This document shows, in pieces, positions 19,740 through 31,372 of a DNA stretch of 64,000 nucleotides. The stretch covers positions 1 through 64,000 of the forward strand of contig SJOL01009969.1 in the NCBI GenBank assembly GCA_004794785.1, written 5' to 3'. This DNA is from Opisthorchis felineus. Its lineage: Eukaryota > Platyhelminthes > Trematoda > Opisthorchiida > Opisthorchiidae. The position numbers and the translations under genes are program-made. Each line of letters opens with the position of its first letter. The stretch's first letter is position 1. A model generated the notes under the pieces. That model did no database searches, was not told where the DNA came from, and saw only the letters and a program-made list of their open reading frames with translations.

Positions 19740-20284
19740 TAGATGGGTGAGAAGCTGCCCGACAGCTCAAAATTTAAGACGCTCCTATTGCTTGTACAGC
19801 CCTTGCCTCAGTAAAATGCAAACGAAATTTTGTATTTTGTCGGTCTTCAACATTTAGGCGTCCTCGTGGATATACAACATTTGAAAATATTCCCATTGTG
19901 CCCTGTCGATCACATTTCTTCAAGCGATTAAAATGACTGTGTACAGGACGTTTCAGAGAGAGGACGAATGATTTGCCACTGTGTTGTACACTATAGTGCA
20001 GAATAACGGTGTTTAACTAGAATGAGCCACTAAGATACATGAATATGGCACGCCTGGAACAGTTGTTATTAGCCTGCTTTTCTGTGTTTTGTTCTGGTTG
20101 TTCCACCCCTGCAGAACTTCATCCGAGGTGGTCAAAACGCTCAGCAATAAACCTCGGTATGTTGTGTTTTTTCAGTTGACTCCAACCAAACAAGTTGCAC
20201 TTCTGCGAGCTGGATTCGCATAAAATTGTTGATCAGGTCGGGCCGCGGCACAACTAAGGGAAGCGCACTCTTTTTAGTGGCACA
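19740..20284. other. No recognisable feature
   Basis: AT-rich span between the duplicated flank and an RTE fragment. Short frames only; nothing I can name. Confidence 0.4.
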
Positions 20285-20880
20285 AAAGTCAATTTCTCGT
20301 AACCTGAATGGATTTGCAAAGGGTCGACGTATCTATAACTGTAAAATAATGCTTTGTGACAGTTATGCAAATCCACTTGCTCCAACGCGACTGGCTCTTA
20401 AAAAAACTGTGCACAACAAAACGTGATTTAGACTGCGCAAACAGGCAAACTTTCGTGACATCTGGGATGTCAGAGTTCATAAAAAGGTGCCATCGCTTTC
20501 CCGATTCGATAATTAATCTTGTCTCTAGCCAGTCCAACGGAGCTTATACAGGTGCCCAGATAAACAAGTTATTCTACCACGTCGACCGGCTCGTTTGCAA
20601 GCATGAGGTTTCGGTTTGATCCAACTCAGTGTTGAAGCGGCCGTTTACGATTTGCAGGTGCAAAGCAAACGAGAAAATGTTCGCTAGATTAGTTGGAATG
20701 CTTTGCAATTTTGAAGGGTAAGCAATATCGTCCGCATATACAGTGTCTGTGACGCAACTTCCCTGCAGCGTTTCGACTCTCGAGGTTTCGGAGACAGACG
20801 GATAAATTTCGAGCAGTATATTGGGTCGGATGCGAACTTCAGAGCAAGGTAAACCACCAACACGGGACATTTGAAGTAGC
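20285..20880 (-). mobile_element. RTE-like LINE reverse transcriptase fragment (-)
   Basis: On the - strand are SETSRVETLQGSCVTDTVYA followed by DDIAY (near 20750-20690), then IVNGRFNTELDQTETSCL. These are RT motif C (Tyr-Ala-Asp-Asp) and the following 'N..KT' block of flatworm RTE-like LINEs. Farther on (20537-20289) is a diluted thumb/tail region. The Asp pair of motif C is intact, but upstream motifs are missing and frames shift, so this is a remnant. The same family probably gave the pieces at 16300, 23660 and 42500. Confidence 0.65.
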
Positions 20881-20929
20881 TACAGTAGGATACAGTTAGC
20901 CAAGAAGAAAGACCGCCTAGATTTGCCAA

Positions 20930-22271
20930 ACCGGATTTTTCATGCGCATCTACCTAATCGAAAGAGAATGTAAAAAATACCGACTTGTCGAATCAATAGG
21001 AGATTGCTCCTGAGCTGTGAATGGATCGGAAATGTGCGAGGTTTATCGCATTTTGCCAAGCCAATTAATGACTAAATCGATTCATACATATCAATAACAT
21101 TGAATTTTTGAAAAATCAAACAAAGATGGTAGAATGACTTGCAAGAACATTACTGATTGGAAACTTGTTTTGTAAACATTGGAAACGTTGCTCGTGATCT
21201 GATATTTCCACCTCTTGATGCAAAAACTTGGGCCGATGCAAAACGCACGGTAAATAAACCAGTTAAGTCTAGATAGTTTTGACTGCCCTAAACCACAGAA
21301 AACAATTCACTGCAGGTTTTTTAACTGCGAAGGACGATCTACCGGACACAAGCAAATTACTGGAATCAGTAACGCCATTATTAATCAAAAGGGACTTCTG
21401 ATCAGATAGCTGTGTCTCGGTTCTCCAATCCTGGTAATTAGCTTGGTCGAAAACAAGGGAAATGTCACCGTACGAGGTTGCGTTGTTACCAGCTTGCCGT
21501 TGCCTGAAATAATACTTTAGGTGACAAACGCAGCTCTACAGGTTGTGAATAAGCGTAAGAACGCTTCGAATTTGTTTGGCTCTACCAAATGGTGGAGCAG
21601 CAAATGGCATCATCCTCCCTTCTTAAAAAGACGCAGCTGGATGGTTGTCTCTGGAATGCTAGCACTGTATTACAGAGTAAATAATTGTTTGTAAATCGCG
21701 TTCGTTTTTATAAAAATACTTATTTTTAACAATCTTTTGTGTGGAGCACAGCAGTTTGTAAATTATTTCAAATGGCTGAATATCTAAGCAATATTATGCC
21801 AATATCAAGGTAACACCATCTTCACTGACAGCACCACCAGATGATAAGTTTGACGCTCCAGTGTCGTAAAATCATGTCACGACGTGTCATGAGATTATTT
21901 GTAAGTGTGAATTTGAATGTTGTACGTGGGCCGCAATAATACCAATATTCACATGCTCAAAAAGGAAAATCGTCAAAGTATTCGACCAAAGGCTCCTAGC
22001 TGAAAACCCCAACCCCAAGGTAGTGGTGGTTGCAGTAAGACCGTCAGAGCAGCCCATAGTTTTTGAGAAGCTAGCCACTATGCATCTTCCAACTCCTAAC
22101 CTGATGGGCCAAAGAATGGCTTAGTTAGGCTTCTGCACGTGCATCAACCTAGTTTGATAAGTCCCCTATTCACCCCACGCCCACTGCCCAGTTAAGCTCA
22201 ATAGGCTATGGAGTTGTGGTCAAACCGTTAGACCGAGAAAACGCCCAGGCGTTTTGTGACGCATCACGAAT
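20930..22271. other. No recognisable feature
   Basis: About 1.3 kb of AT-rich sequence with no convincing coding block. It ends at the target-site duplication of the Penelope-like element. Confidence 0.4.
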
Positions 22272-23035
22272 AAGTTAGGTTTTCTATAGAGGAAAATGTT
22301 GGTAGCAGTGCACTGCAACAAATTCTACGTTGGACAAACTGGGAGGAAGTTAGGCACACGAATAAAGGAACACAAGGCGGCTGTCAGGAGACATGACCCT
22401 CTATCCTTGATATCCATACACGAAGACCAAGAAGGCTACAAATTCAATCTGGAAAACGCGAAAATTTTGGCACTTGGAGACACGCGACAAGGAAGAGAAT
22501 TTCTGGAAGCATGGTACTCCACGGTGGATTTGATCAACCTGTGCTTCGAACTGGATCCAATTTACGCGCCTCTACGGGCAAAGGACCAACATCTCAACCG
22601 GAATACTCAAAGAGAACCAAATATTGGATTCGCAAACAAAGAAACAAGGAACTCCTTGGAGTCGGATCAGTAAAGGTCAGAAGCCGGAACTCGGAAGGGC
22701 CAAGGGCAAAGGTCACTCCAGCATCGACCGGAGTACGACGACAGGGGGTGCCATGCTCAAAGGTCACATGGGCACCGACGAATGAGGACACAAGATAACA
22801 GAGCAACCAATGGAACCGCTCGACCGAACAACTAATCGCGGTCAAAGGTCAGCCCCAGCTAGCAGCGCGTATATTAACACACACGCAACACTACTCAACG
22901 CACAACCACCAACCCACCGCTACGCACCACTACGCTAGCCAAAAACGCACTGATGATGTCACCTCGATTGGTGATGAAACGTTTGCAATCAAATTGCCCA
23001 GCTCAGCGAACAAGCCAACGACCAAGTTAGGTTTT
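22272..23035 (+). mobile_element. 5'-truncated Penelope-like element with 12-bp target-site duplication
   Basis: The 12-mer aagttaggtttt occurs at 22272-22283 and again at 23024-23035. Between them are 740 bp holding a GIY-YIG endonuclease C-terminus and a 3' tail. The perfect direct repeat identifies both edges, so this is a single insertion event and a fairly young one. The 5' part (most of the reverse transcriptase) is missing, as is common for Penelope-like elements. A second, older copy of the tail is at 10820-10907. Confidence 0.85.
22296..22673 (+). CDS. GIY-YIG endonuclease domain of a Penelope-like element
   Basis: An open frame of 125 codons. FYVGQTGRKLGTRIKEHKAA (residues ~11-30) carries the 'Y-V-G' strand and the Arg of the GIY-YIG fold, and GREFLEAWYSTV (residues ~65-77) holds the conserved Glu of the active site. 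C-terminal GIY-YIG nucleases cut the target for Penelope-like elements. The GIY strand itself is reduced because the element is truncated at its start; the ATG at 22296 lies 12 bp inside the insertion and is probably fortuitous. No stop or shift breaks the domain. Confidence 0.8.
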   Translation: MLVAVHCNKFYVGQTGRKLGTRIKEHKAAVRRHDPLSLISIHEDQEGYKFNLENAKILALGDTRQGREFLEAWYSTVDLINLCFELDPIYAPLRAKDQHLNRNTQREPNIGFANKETRNSLESDQ

Positions 23036-23659
23036 ACCTCATTTGTATTTTTTTCGTTTGCGGATAATAAATAGTTTCCCCAAGGTAATTTAGGTAGCTT
23101 GATGTTAAACGGTTGTTAAATGAAGTAGAATATTCCGTTACAGTCTGGACGTGGTACCTTTCGGTAAATAGAAAACGGAAAAAAGTCTTCTGAGATCGAC
23201 AACGTTGAGAATATATCCTCACCTTCCCCGCCCAGGTGAACTCACTAACTTTAGTCTGACAGCATCAAAACTTGGCATCTGGGTATAATGGTGTCAAAAT
23301 TATCTACATTCCCGACACCGGCGGGTTACAAAGGCCTAGAAGATGGAAAAGGTTTTGGCCGCAGACAACAGTGGTGCCTTATTTCAGCGGATTCATTCAA
23401 CCGAATAAAAGAAGGGAGTAATGAGCAAAGTTAACCGCGACCAAGTCGGAAGTTTAACTCGTTGGCAAAACCGTCGTCTTTTGCGGTTCGCGGGACACTT
23501 TAAAAATTAGTTCACCTAGAAGTACTCAGCGGCCCGCCGTCGACCAAAATCTATACCCAGATTGCCCGCAACCCACAATCTTCAGAGAAGGTGGTGAGGT
23601 TGTCTGACAAACCCACTGCGGTACAAATGGAACGAAAATAACATGCAGTGAAATAGAGG

Positions 23660-24060
23660 GTCTTAGACCTGAACTCTTTAAGAAAGATGAAGAAAGTCCG
23701 TACGAAAACTACCGTGGCATCCGAGCGTCTTGCTAGCGTTATTTCTCGTGGTTCCTCTATCCTTTGTCCGGTGGGACAGATTCCCGAGAATCACGCTGGA
23801 TTTTCCCGGGCCAAGGATGCCTCCACCATATATTTACGTTGGAGCACGTTTTCCAGCTGCGCGAAAATTCCAAACGTGCAGTGTTGGTATCTCCCTCCAT
23901 CTGCAAGCTACTTTTGACTCAGTCGATCCTCGGGCACCGTCAGGATGTTTGGCGATTAAAGAGGTTTCTTCCAATTTATACCTCTAATGAGGGCATTGCA
24001 TGGGAACTCCTGTGGACGGGCAATAGTTCACTGCAAGCAGTCGCTTAGGTTAACCACGTC
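23660..24060 (+). mobile_element. RTE-like LINE reverse transcriptase fragment (+)
   Basis: Three frames give ESPYENYRGI (23690-23720), FPGQGCLHHIFTLEHVFQLR (about 23790-23855) and then LQATFDSVDPRAPSGCLAIK. These are the 'E.YRGI', 'F..GQGC.D.IFTLR...E' and 'LD..AAFDSVDR..LW..L..KG' blocks of RT. The catalytic Asp of motif A is His (ISLHLQATFDSVD). It begins and ends abruptly and shifts frame repeatedly. Confidence 0.7.
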
Positions 24061-24324
24061 CAGGTGTGAAGGAAAATTCCGCACTCTTTCGTTTTTCCTC
24101 TGCAATTTTTTATTCAAATGATGCTTGAAATTTCATCGCCTGTCTACGAAATCTCGCATACAAATGATCTCGAGGTTTTCTCACAGGCATTAAGTGTGAA
24201 AACAATACTGCACCTTTTCGTTCAGATCCTTCATAAATTCACATCGTCTTTATTACCTTATTGAAAATACTGCACAGTTTCGCATGTGTTTCATACCTGT
24301 AAAATTTAAAATGCTGCTACAATA

Positions 24325-24390
24325 CTGGGAGGGATCAAACCCAAACCTCAAACTTGCAGCCGAACCAGTAAACGTGCTAGATAAGTGTGC
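24325..24390 (-). mobile_element. tRNA-like SINE head (-)
   Basis: Read on the - strand, an A-box-like TAGCACGTTTACT (24380-24366) and a B box GGTTTGATCCC (24340-24330) are spaced as in a tRNA-derived promoter. No proper tRNA fold can be drawn. Probably a SINE fragment. Confidence 0.35.
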
Positions 24391-24429
24391 TTAAATGGGC
24401 AGTTTTATGAGGTTCGTTGGACTGGCTGG

Positions 24430-25250
24430 AGACGAGGCTGGAGATGAGAACGCCAAGGAGCCTTTTTCCAACTCCGACACGCATGGCAATGACGGGACGT
24501 CAGCTTGCATTTCAAGAACGGAGTTTACACCGTGGCAGTGCAATACATGCAGTTTAATGGCTCATAACCGTGGAGCGTACGTGCAGAAGACACTTGGAAT
24601 CTGTCAGTGTTTGACCATTGGTGTCTCCGACGGCTTAGTTGGCTCTGGTGAAAAAGTTGGATTAGCCATTGTGTGATTCGCCTGATGGTTTTAGGAACTC
24701 TCCCTTAAAGAGTGCTTTACTCGCAAGTCTTAGGTAACCATGAAGAGCTCACTCTGCTGAGCCCTGCGCTGCGTAGAAGCGGCAGAGATGTGAAAAGTCT
24801 ATGGACTTTCGGAGGAGCAATAAAACACTAACCAGTTACTTTGGGCTGGAATCTGACACTACCGTGAACGTGGTCCCCATGACTAAACGCCCGAAACTAT
24901 AGTGCCACTGGCAGGAATGGCTCGATACTGCAGTCACTGGCACGCGTGCACTAAAGCCGTCGTCTCCGATGAACATAGGTATTTGTTTACCTGGGCAGTT
25001 GATCAAGTTCTGTTGGACTGATTGGAAATATGAGTAATTTGCAACTCGACAATCCCAAAGGTTTTTTCAATTCTCCGACACCTGTACCGCCGGCCTGACG
25101 TCGGTTTTTCTGTCAAGGACATAGTTCACGCTGAGGCAGTGCGATCAATACTGCTTTATTGTTCAGAAGCTTCTCCTTGGTGAGCAGAGGAAAGCTATCA
25201 GTGCTTGACCATTGATATGTCTGGAGCATTGCTCGTGTATGGTGGAACCA
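24430..25250 (+). repeat. Imperfect direct repeat, two ~200-bp units
   Basis: 24440-24640 and 25050-25245 are alignable copies. Shared anchors include tttttcaa(c)tccgacac, gacgtc, gaggcagtgcgatc-like, and tcagtgtttgaccattg / tcagtgcttgaccattg. A third, shorter likeness (gaagacgaaaacgctaaaagcctc) is at 40608-40632. No protein family is evident. Probably an unnamed dispersed repeat that has been duplicated locally. Confidence 0.45.
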
Positions 25251-26056
25251 TTTGCGAAGCAATGCTGAGGTGCACCAGAGGGTCTAAGGGAGGAGGAACT
25301 TTCCCACAATGGATGAATTAATGTAAGTTCTCAGGGTAAGGTTAGGGTTAAATGTTTTGCACGTGCTCCGCATTCTAGAGGACCGTCTGGCGCTTACAGC
25401 TCATTTTGACCAACCCTCGTCTAATTTGAATCGATAGAGAGTTCCAGAGCCTGTGGAAATTCTGCAATAAAGGTTTGCGTATATCTCCCACGCTTTTTCA
25501 TATTCCTGTGACCCAAAATGTAGCGAACTTAATCAACGTAATACTGGTATACGCATTCTGGACGACAAACTTTCTTAGTGCCTGACCGACACTCCAAATT
25601 CAGCTGGATTTAAATGCGGATTTTCTCTATTTAGGACGCCACTTGATAATTTTGGTTACGGAGCCCCAGCATGAGCAAATATCCATCCATTTGTTGGAGA
25701 GATTTCAGTTGATTTTTGTGAGGTGAAACTAACTAAAAAATTACCAGGATGATTTTTAAACTGAACTACACATTCACTCTGCTTGCGCACATACGTTTTT
25801 CGTGCAACTAAATGTGCGGAAGTGTATCTAAATATCTCTAATTTAATCGAATTGTCTTGAAAACTAATGCGTGTCATTTGGAGGCCATGAATTTTTCAAC
25901 CTTAACGATGTGACATGAAAAAAGGGCTGCTTCTAGTTTGAGCTCCATAAACTCCATGGATTGCGGTGTTGTTTGCCTTGTCCGTATTGTTTTATTACGG
26001 TGAGCTTGAAGGACATTGTTCCGTTGAAGTCTACTGACTTCACGCGCTCGTTGTAG

Positions 26057-26303
26057 AATTTCATTGGGACACCAAGCCATTTGCCAGCAAGACTGCAACA
26101 TTCAATTCAACACAGCAGTTTTTTACTTCTATGGGCCTCAACAAAAAATATATCAAATTCATTATCTGCTACGAGCGACGACTAGCCGAATGGTTGAGGG
26201 AGCACATGTGCTGAACTGTGACATTGCCAGTTATTATCCCTTATTGACTGTTCAATTTGGCATGTTATATTTTCACTGGAGAATAGACGAGCTCTGGGAC
26301 AAG
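26057..26303 (+). CDS. Gene B, 247-nt C-lobe exon, Asn-Thr-Ala active site
   Basis: Encodes ISLGHQAICQQDCNIQFNTA, VFYFYGPQQKIY and, later, HVLNCDIASYYPLLTVQFGM and DELWDK. Alignment with gene A and C exons is gap-free over 247 nt. The two Cys before the motif and the Cys of the 'NCD' segment are kept. Asp to Asn at the catalytic position is shared with A and C, so it probably predates the duplications. Acceptor ttgtag at 26051-26056, donor gtaggtac at 26304. Confidence 0.8.
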
Positions 26304-29300
26304 GTAGGTACATTTTTTCTGCAAAGGCTTATGATCATCTTCCATTGAAAATTACGCGTGTTTGGTTGGTAAAGATAAATGTGCTTGGTATGGTTTGAGA
26401 AGAGATGTTTTTTTACATTTCGGCGTCTCAATAAAACAGATCGACCTCAATCAGTTAATGTTAGTTGAACTGAAATGCAGCACACCACATCAAACTGTAT
26501 CATCAGGTTAGTATCAATCTAAACACCACTGAAGTCCGGAAAAATATTCGCCGTGCATTATCCTGAAAGGAAGAAGTCGCGTGCCAAACCAAGCTCACTG
26601 GCAGATCAAGTTAGCACTTGCGGGAGACTTCAGTGAATCTCAGCTGAAACTATTCGTTGCAGATATTCTTCACCTATTTGAGTCGTATGATCCATTTGGT
26701 ATGGTATTCTAGACATCAACCCATTGACATATTTGCTAAAAATTCCTAATGAATTTGAAAACGACCGTATCTTGCCATTTTGCTACAAGTTGTTTTCCAG
26801 TTAAAAACAGCTCGCAGAAGATTAATCCATTTGAACAGACCAGAGAGTGCGCTTTGCGTAACTTTCTACAACCTCAGGAGTTGTGTGATATCCAACGTTT
26901 ATTACGACAAGAACGTAGCCAAATTTTGTTGACCGCCGGAAGAGTTCACTATTATCAATCAGCGCGGTGGATGTGGTAAGGAACAATTACTGTTACTTCA
27001 GGTTCATTTGCGCTGTTGCTACCATTGCTGATAAGCGGGGGAAAATACCGTCTGCTGCTTTCCGTTTTCAAACAAGCTGACCAGTCGGCGCTGACAAATA
27101 AATTTCCCCTAGAACGTCGAAAGCCCTTGGTTCATCTTTAAGTTGCAGAATGCAAACGCTACAGTGAGCACAGAGCACCACTTGGTGCATGTCGGAGCAG
27201 AACAAAAAGTTTTATTATCCACGCCTGTCTGATAAAACCAGGACTGTTGCTCACTATACGTATGAATACATAAGTTACTTGTTTATAGATGTCCCTCATA
27301 TGACTGATTTATCTCACGCTGATGTTCGCAGTGTGTGCATTACATTCACAGATGGACGCCGGGTTTCAAGATATTGTAGTCCTAATTTAGAAGAAATTCA
27401 CAGGACACGCGGTACTGCATGTGTTCATTCGAATGTCCAGCGTCGTATTTTGATCGCACAATTCAAGGTGCACAGGCAGACTTCTGTTAGGAACAAAACA
27501 GAAGGTCACAATAATCCTCTTTAAGTTCGTTCCAGAATGAAAAGATCAAAAATAGTAATGTGGAGTATGCATGTGCGACGGCTCAAACAGATAGTCATCC
27601 AACAAGACCCTCAAATCGAATTACCTTGCGAAGCAGCCATCTCTCATCACGGTTGAATCATCCAATAGCGGGTCCAAAGAGACCGAATGACAACAGTTTC
27701 CTTTAAATGATGAAACGTCTATCTCCGGGAATTTACTAGATGAATCCTAAATGCAACACTCCCATCGATAGAAATGGGGGTAGATTGGGTTGAATTCTCA
27801 CTCACTCACCGGTAGTAACTTTCCAGCGCAAACGCCTATGATAATATCTGAGCTACCAAAGATCAGGACAAAAGTACTACGGTAACTCAGATATGCAAAC
27901 TTATTCCCACGGACGTTTTCCTTCATGAAACCACTGAGTAGAGGGTAGGTGAGGATATTCGGCACAATAATGCAAAATTCAAGCAAATTAATCATATCAA
28001 ACAGGTATGCGGTCCGTCCGCAAGAATGCTTTCAAAATGTCCACCGGTACAGTCATGCACTTAGTGGAGCTGAGGAGCCAAATCAATGAAACACCTAGTG
28101 ACTGAAGAACCAAACTTTTCCCGACATTTTGGAGAACATTTTGTCGACCATCATATGTGCGCGTGGTCTCCTGCCTTGTACCCTTCGCTAAGTATACCTA
28201 ATGAACGTCCCTGTAGAGTGATTGACTCAAAAGTATTGGGGAAATGCCATTTCACTTACAGCACCTCTGGCTCCTAAGCCCGCTCAAAACCACGACTCTT
28301 GTGCACGTGAGATGTAAGTGTAATCTCGGACAAACTCCCTTCAGAACTCGGTCTGCACTCGCTCCCGTTATTATGTTGCCTCTGTGGAAACTAAGGCACC
28401 GAAACACTGACATGAAGAACAACCCCGCAAATTTCGAGCAGCAATTTTAACCCAGCAGTGATCAAGCCCATTTAAATTACATCTGTTGGACCACAGAAAT
28501 AATTATGATTGCAATACTGTAACTGGATGCACTATACATAGATATAGCGTATGTCCATTCCCACTTCGCTGGTTATTCATCAGGTAGTGACTGATGATGG
28601 GTCATCATTCAAGACGATGCAGTCATTGCGAAGTTGGATGTTGCTGACGCTTATCAGGGTTTCAAAGAAAAAATCTCATGCGTCTAACGTGATTACTGTT
28701 TCGCAGGTCATCGTAAGCGTAGTCCTTTTGATTCATGTGTCAGCGTTGCGTTGTGTTCTCTATTTATTACATTTCACTGGTCTCGAAGGAAAACAATACA
28801 GCAAGCGGAGGATGAATTTGAAATTGCTGCACATATTTAGAACAAATTGCGACTATTTGGGTAAACGGACTACCGATGTTCCTGAGTACATATTTGAAAG
28901 TATTTTTATCACAAGAGACTAACGCTAATGAGAGTAGTAGGTGGTTTTGTCGTAACTCCGCCTCGCGTCTAATGAAAGATGGGGTTTATTACGGAACCTG
29001 TGGAACTGTTTTGCAGCGTTCGTTTACAATTCCATGACGGTCAATGAATGTCCACGAAAGTTCTATAAGACGCGTGAGGATGTTCGGTTTCAAAATTAAG
29101 GTGCATATGAGACCTTCACTTTCCTGTCCAATAGTTTGTAACCGCTTGGCTGGTGTTTGCTAATAAAGACCTTCGCGGCGAATGGCTTTCCTCTTTACAC
29201 CGTGACGTCTACAGTTGCATCAAAAAGTTTCATTTATACCGATACTGCATTTGTAGAAGAGAAAAAGAGGCAAATTGGGGATGCGCACTTCACCTCTACA

Positions 29301-29400
29301 GCGCGGGTGGGCACTCGGACACAAGTTGATGCACAAGTTGTTCACAGTTTTTGATTTGACGGAGGCTGAACTGGGACTCGCTAAGGCTAATTACGGTTAA
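26057..29400 (+). CDS. Gene B: C-terminal half of a dead cathepsin D-like homologue
   Basis: Two exons are recognisable: 26057-26303 and 29257-29400, joined in phase 0. Both are open, the splice sites are canonical (ttgtag|, |gtaggtac, tttgtag|), and the last exon ends in TAA at 29398-29400. Together they encode the C-lobe of a family A1 aspartic protease with Asn-Thr-Ala in place of Asp-Thr-Gly. N-lobe exons are not found upstream within the available space, although 20-26 kb is full of LINE debris. B is the only one of the three copies with no visible break in these exons, so it is the best candidate for an expressed member. Confidence 0.65.
27189..27524 (+). other. Block in gene B intron shared with gene C
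   Basis: An open frame containing SEQNKKFYYPRLSDK near its start and DVRSVCITFTDGRRVSRYCS farther on. The second part matches GVRHLCATFTDKRQVSRW on the - strand at 60340-60423 inside gene C, and an AACAAAA...CCA...TGTCT stretch before it matches too. Both blocks sit between the 247-nt exon and the last exon of their gene. The match holds at the protein level in one frame, so this may be an alternative exon, a nested gene fragment or an old repeat. I do not recognise the protein. Confidence 0.35.
29257..29400 (+). CDS. Gene B, C-terminal exon
   Basis: After acceptor gatactgcatttgtag, 48 codons in phase 0: GKLGMRTSPLQRGWALGHKL, then MHKLFTVFDLTEAELGLAKA and NYG, stop. It corresponds to the cathepsin D C-terminus '..WILGDVFIGRYYTVFD...VGFA'. 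The Cys that pairs across the lobe in A and C (IC-K-S-G) is Gly here (G-K-L-G), so the partner Cys in the 247-nt exon would be unpaired. Stop TAA 29398-29400; the 3' palindrome relic follows at 29480. Confidence 0.75.
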   Translation, partial: KRKRGKLGMRTSPLQRGWALGHKLMHKLFTVFDLTEAELGLAKANYG

Positions 29401-29479
29401 TTGAAAAAAAAACGTTTTGCGGTAGTTGTGTTGCACATGCATTTTGCATGCTGTTGTTCAATTTTCCTTGCATACGTAA

Positions 29480-29497
29480 AATACACCGTGGTTTATT
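29480..29497 (+). promoter_or_regulatory. Decayed 3' palindrome of gene B
   Basis: AATACACCGTGGTTTATT, 80 bp after the stop, is the counterpart of the perfect palindrome after gene A. Its left half has AATACA where A has AATAAA, so the + strand poly(A) hexamer is lost; the opposite half is kept. Confidence 0.4.
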
Positions 29498-29499
29498 CA

Positions 29500-31250
29500 G
29501 GTATATGAAGCGTCGTCTTTCAAACCCGGTGTAAGCCTAGGCCCCCAGGTTCACTCCGGATTCAAACCTTTTGAAAATCTGGTTCGTTTAATGAAAAATA
29601 CGTGTCCGTGTTTTGAGTACTTTTACAGTGTTGCTTAAGATTCAGTGCTGAGATCAGTTGCTTGTGTTGTCCTACAAGCGGAGCACCTAGCAGTCTACAG
29701 CGATACGGAACGTGCCTTCCAATAAGACCCGACATCAAAAGACGTGCTGCCCAAAACTGACATCGGTAGTTGGTTTCGTTGGACTTGCTTCGTACCAGGG
29801 TCCTAGATCTTTCCAATGGCCCGGTGAGGTTCGCGCATCCTGCGCACTCCTGAAAAGCAAAAAGAGGAGGAACGTTTGAGAAGCGCGTACTCCGACCCCA
29901 CATAGCAGTTCCATAAAGAGTGACATTCAGTAACATGTAGCTTGAGGAGATATGATCTCTGTGTGTTGCAACGAACTACAACCAAAGCACAGAGCCTCCT
30001 GCAAAACCTACGAAATTGGCTTCCGGTTCACCAGAGGTCCGCAGCCAGAAGTCAGCGGAAACAGATGTAGCGCTCAGTCCTACTCGGGTCTTGAATCGTC
30101 GTTTCGGACAAACAGCATATATCAGTGAAATCGAGTCCGGTATACATGCACCAGCAGTCTGTACACGGGCGGTTAACGAAGCCCTAATAAACTAAGCGTT
30201 TATTTTCTCAAGTGTCTGGCCGTAGCGACCGCGCGAACCGTAGACATTTCTTTTCAGGATGATTGTGGGTGAGCGGATCGTCAGTGGACCTACAGAGATA
30301 CCGCTGGTGACCGGTGAGGAGGGAGAGTAGAACTGAGGTGTGAAGGTGAAGGATGGGAGGCGTCAACAATACCCCGTATTTCCCTGCATCCCATGATGTG
30401 TACAGCGAGTTAGGTGACCCGAATAAGGCAAAATATGATGGCCAATTTGCCGTGATGTTATATGTAATTGTGCAGTTTATGTTGGTCCGAGGGCTGGGCG
30501 ACCAGTCCTGCACTGGGCATTGCCCATCAAAATTCAAAGGGGTTATAGGAGAGCACAAGCTGTGAGGTCTAGTCTCTGCGTGCCGATACACAATCCACTG
30601 TCTATTAATCTGCATTTTTATTATGAACAGAAAAATCGCAATGGCCAAACTGCCGTAATGCTTTTGATCTCACGAGACACATAACACCTCACAAAAACTG
30701 AGTAATCAGAAACCCAGGATTGGGCTAAAAATGGTCACAATTTGTCCTACACAAATCTCGGTTAAAAACGCATTCATTCACTAACCCGAATGAAATCGGC
30801 TGTGCACAAAGCTTGAACCATCTTGGTTAATTAAACTACATTATTCTTATGCATATATTTTAGGTAAATCAACTAATGAGACCCTCGTAGTTTCAGAATA
30901 GATTTACAATTTGCGGTTGTGGGTAGGACAATGGTTGCAACAATTCTAGGACAACATGCGGGAACCCAACACCACTTTTTCCAATATTACGATCACCATC
31001 GGTTTGAGAATTGCTAATTGATTATTTAAGAGGACTTACTGAAACATTAATCAATTCTAACACGATGACCTAATTTCTACATAGCAGTCATTATTCAGTT
31101 GTAAAATATTATATACCGAAGATTTAGCTAGATTCTGTTGAGTCATTAGTTAAGACCTAATCAGTGTGCAACTGAGTTCGTTTCTCCAATTTTGTGTAAC
31201 TGTTTCAATCATGACATAAGGTTGACGTGGAATCAGGAACGGTTCCAAGC
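29500..31250. other. No recognisable gene
   Basis: Beyond about 29600 nothing related to gene A or C flank can be followed. Several short frames exist on both strands; none matches a family I know. Confidence 0.35.
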
Positions 31251-31259
31251 ATGGTGGTT

Positions 31260-31372
31260 TTGGACAGTTTTCTAGGGCCCACATGGGTAGTGAGGTCCGT
31301 GTGGAAACGCATTTTTCATTTTTTATGTTCAGTGCAACAGCCTGAAACTTTTGAACGGATGGACAATTTGCC
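31260..31372 (-). other. Possible N-lobe exon of the aspartic-protease-like family
   Basis: On the - strand, an acceptor (tttctaattaacag) is followed by an open frame: ANCPSVQKFQAVALNIKNEK, then CVSTRTSLPMWALENC. 'P.VQKFQAVALN' can be laid on 'PPQKFTVVFDTG' and 'TRTSLPMWALENC' on 'TGSSNLWVPS..C'. If right, the catalytic Asp is Leu. The likeness is short, no partner exon was found on this strand nearby, and chance is a fair alternative. Confidence 0.2.

Noticed and set aside
25325..25340. Telomere-like ggttagggtta
   Set aside because: Fewer than two TTAGGG units; expected by chance and not a telomeric array.
25745..25877. - strand frame resembling the 'SSTY..NGTEF.I' flap region
   Set aside because: Only a short, low-identity likeness on the wrong strand for gene B, and no partner exon nearby.
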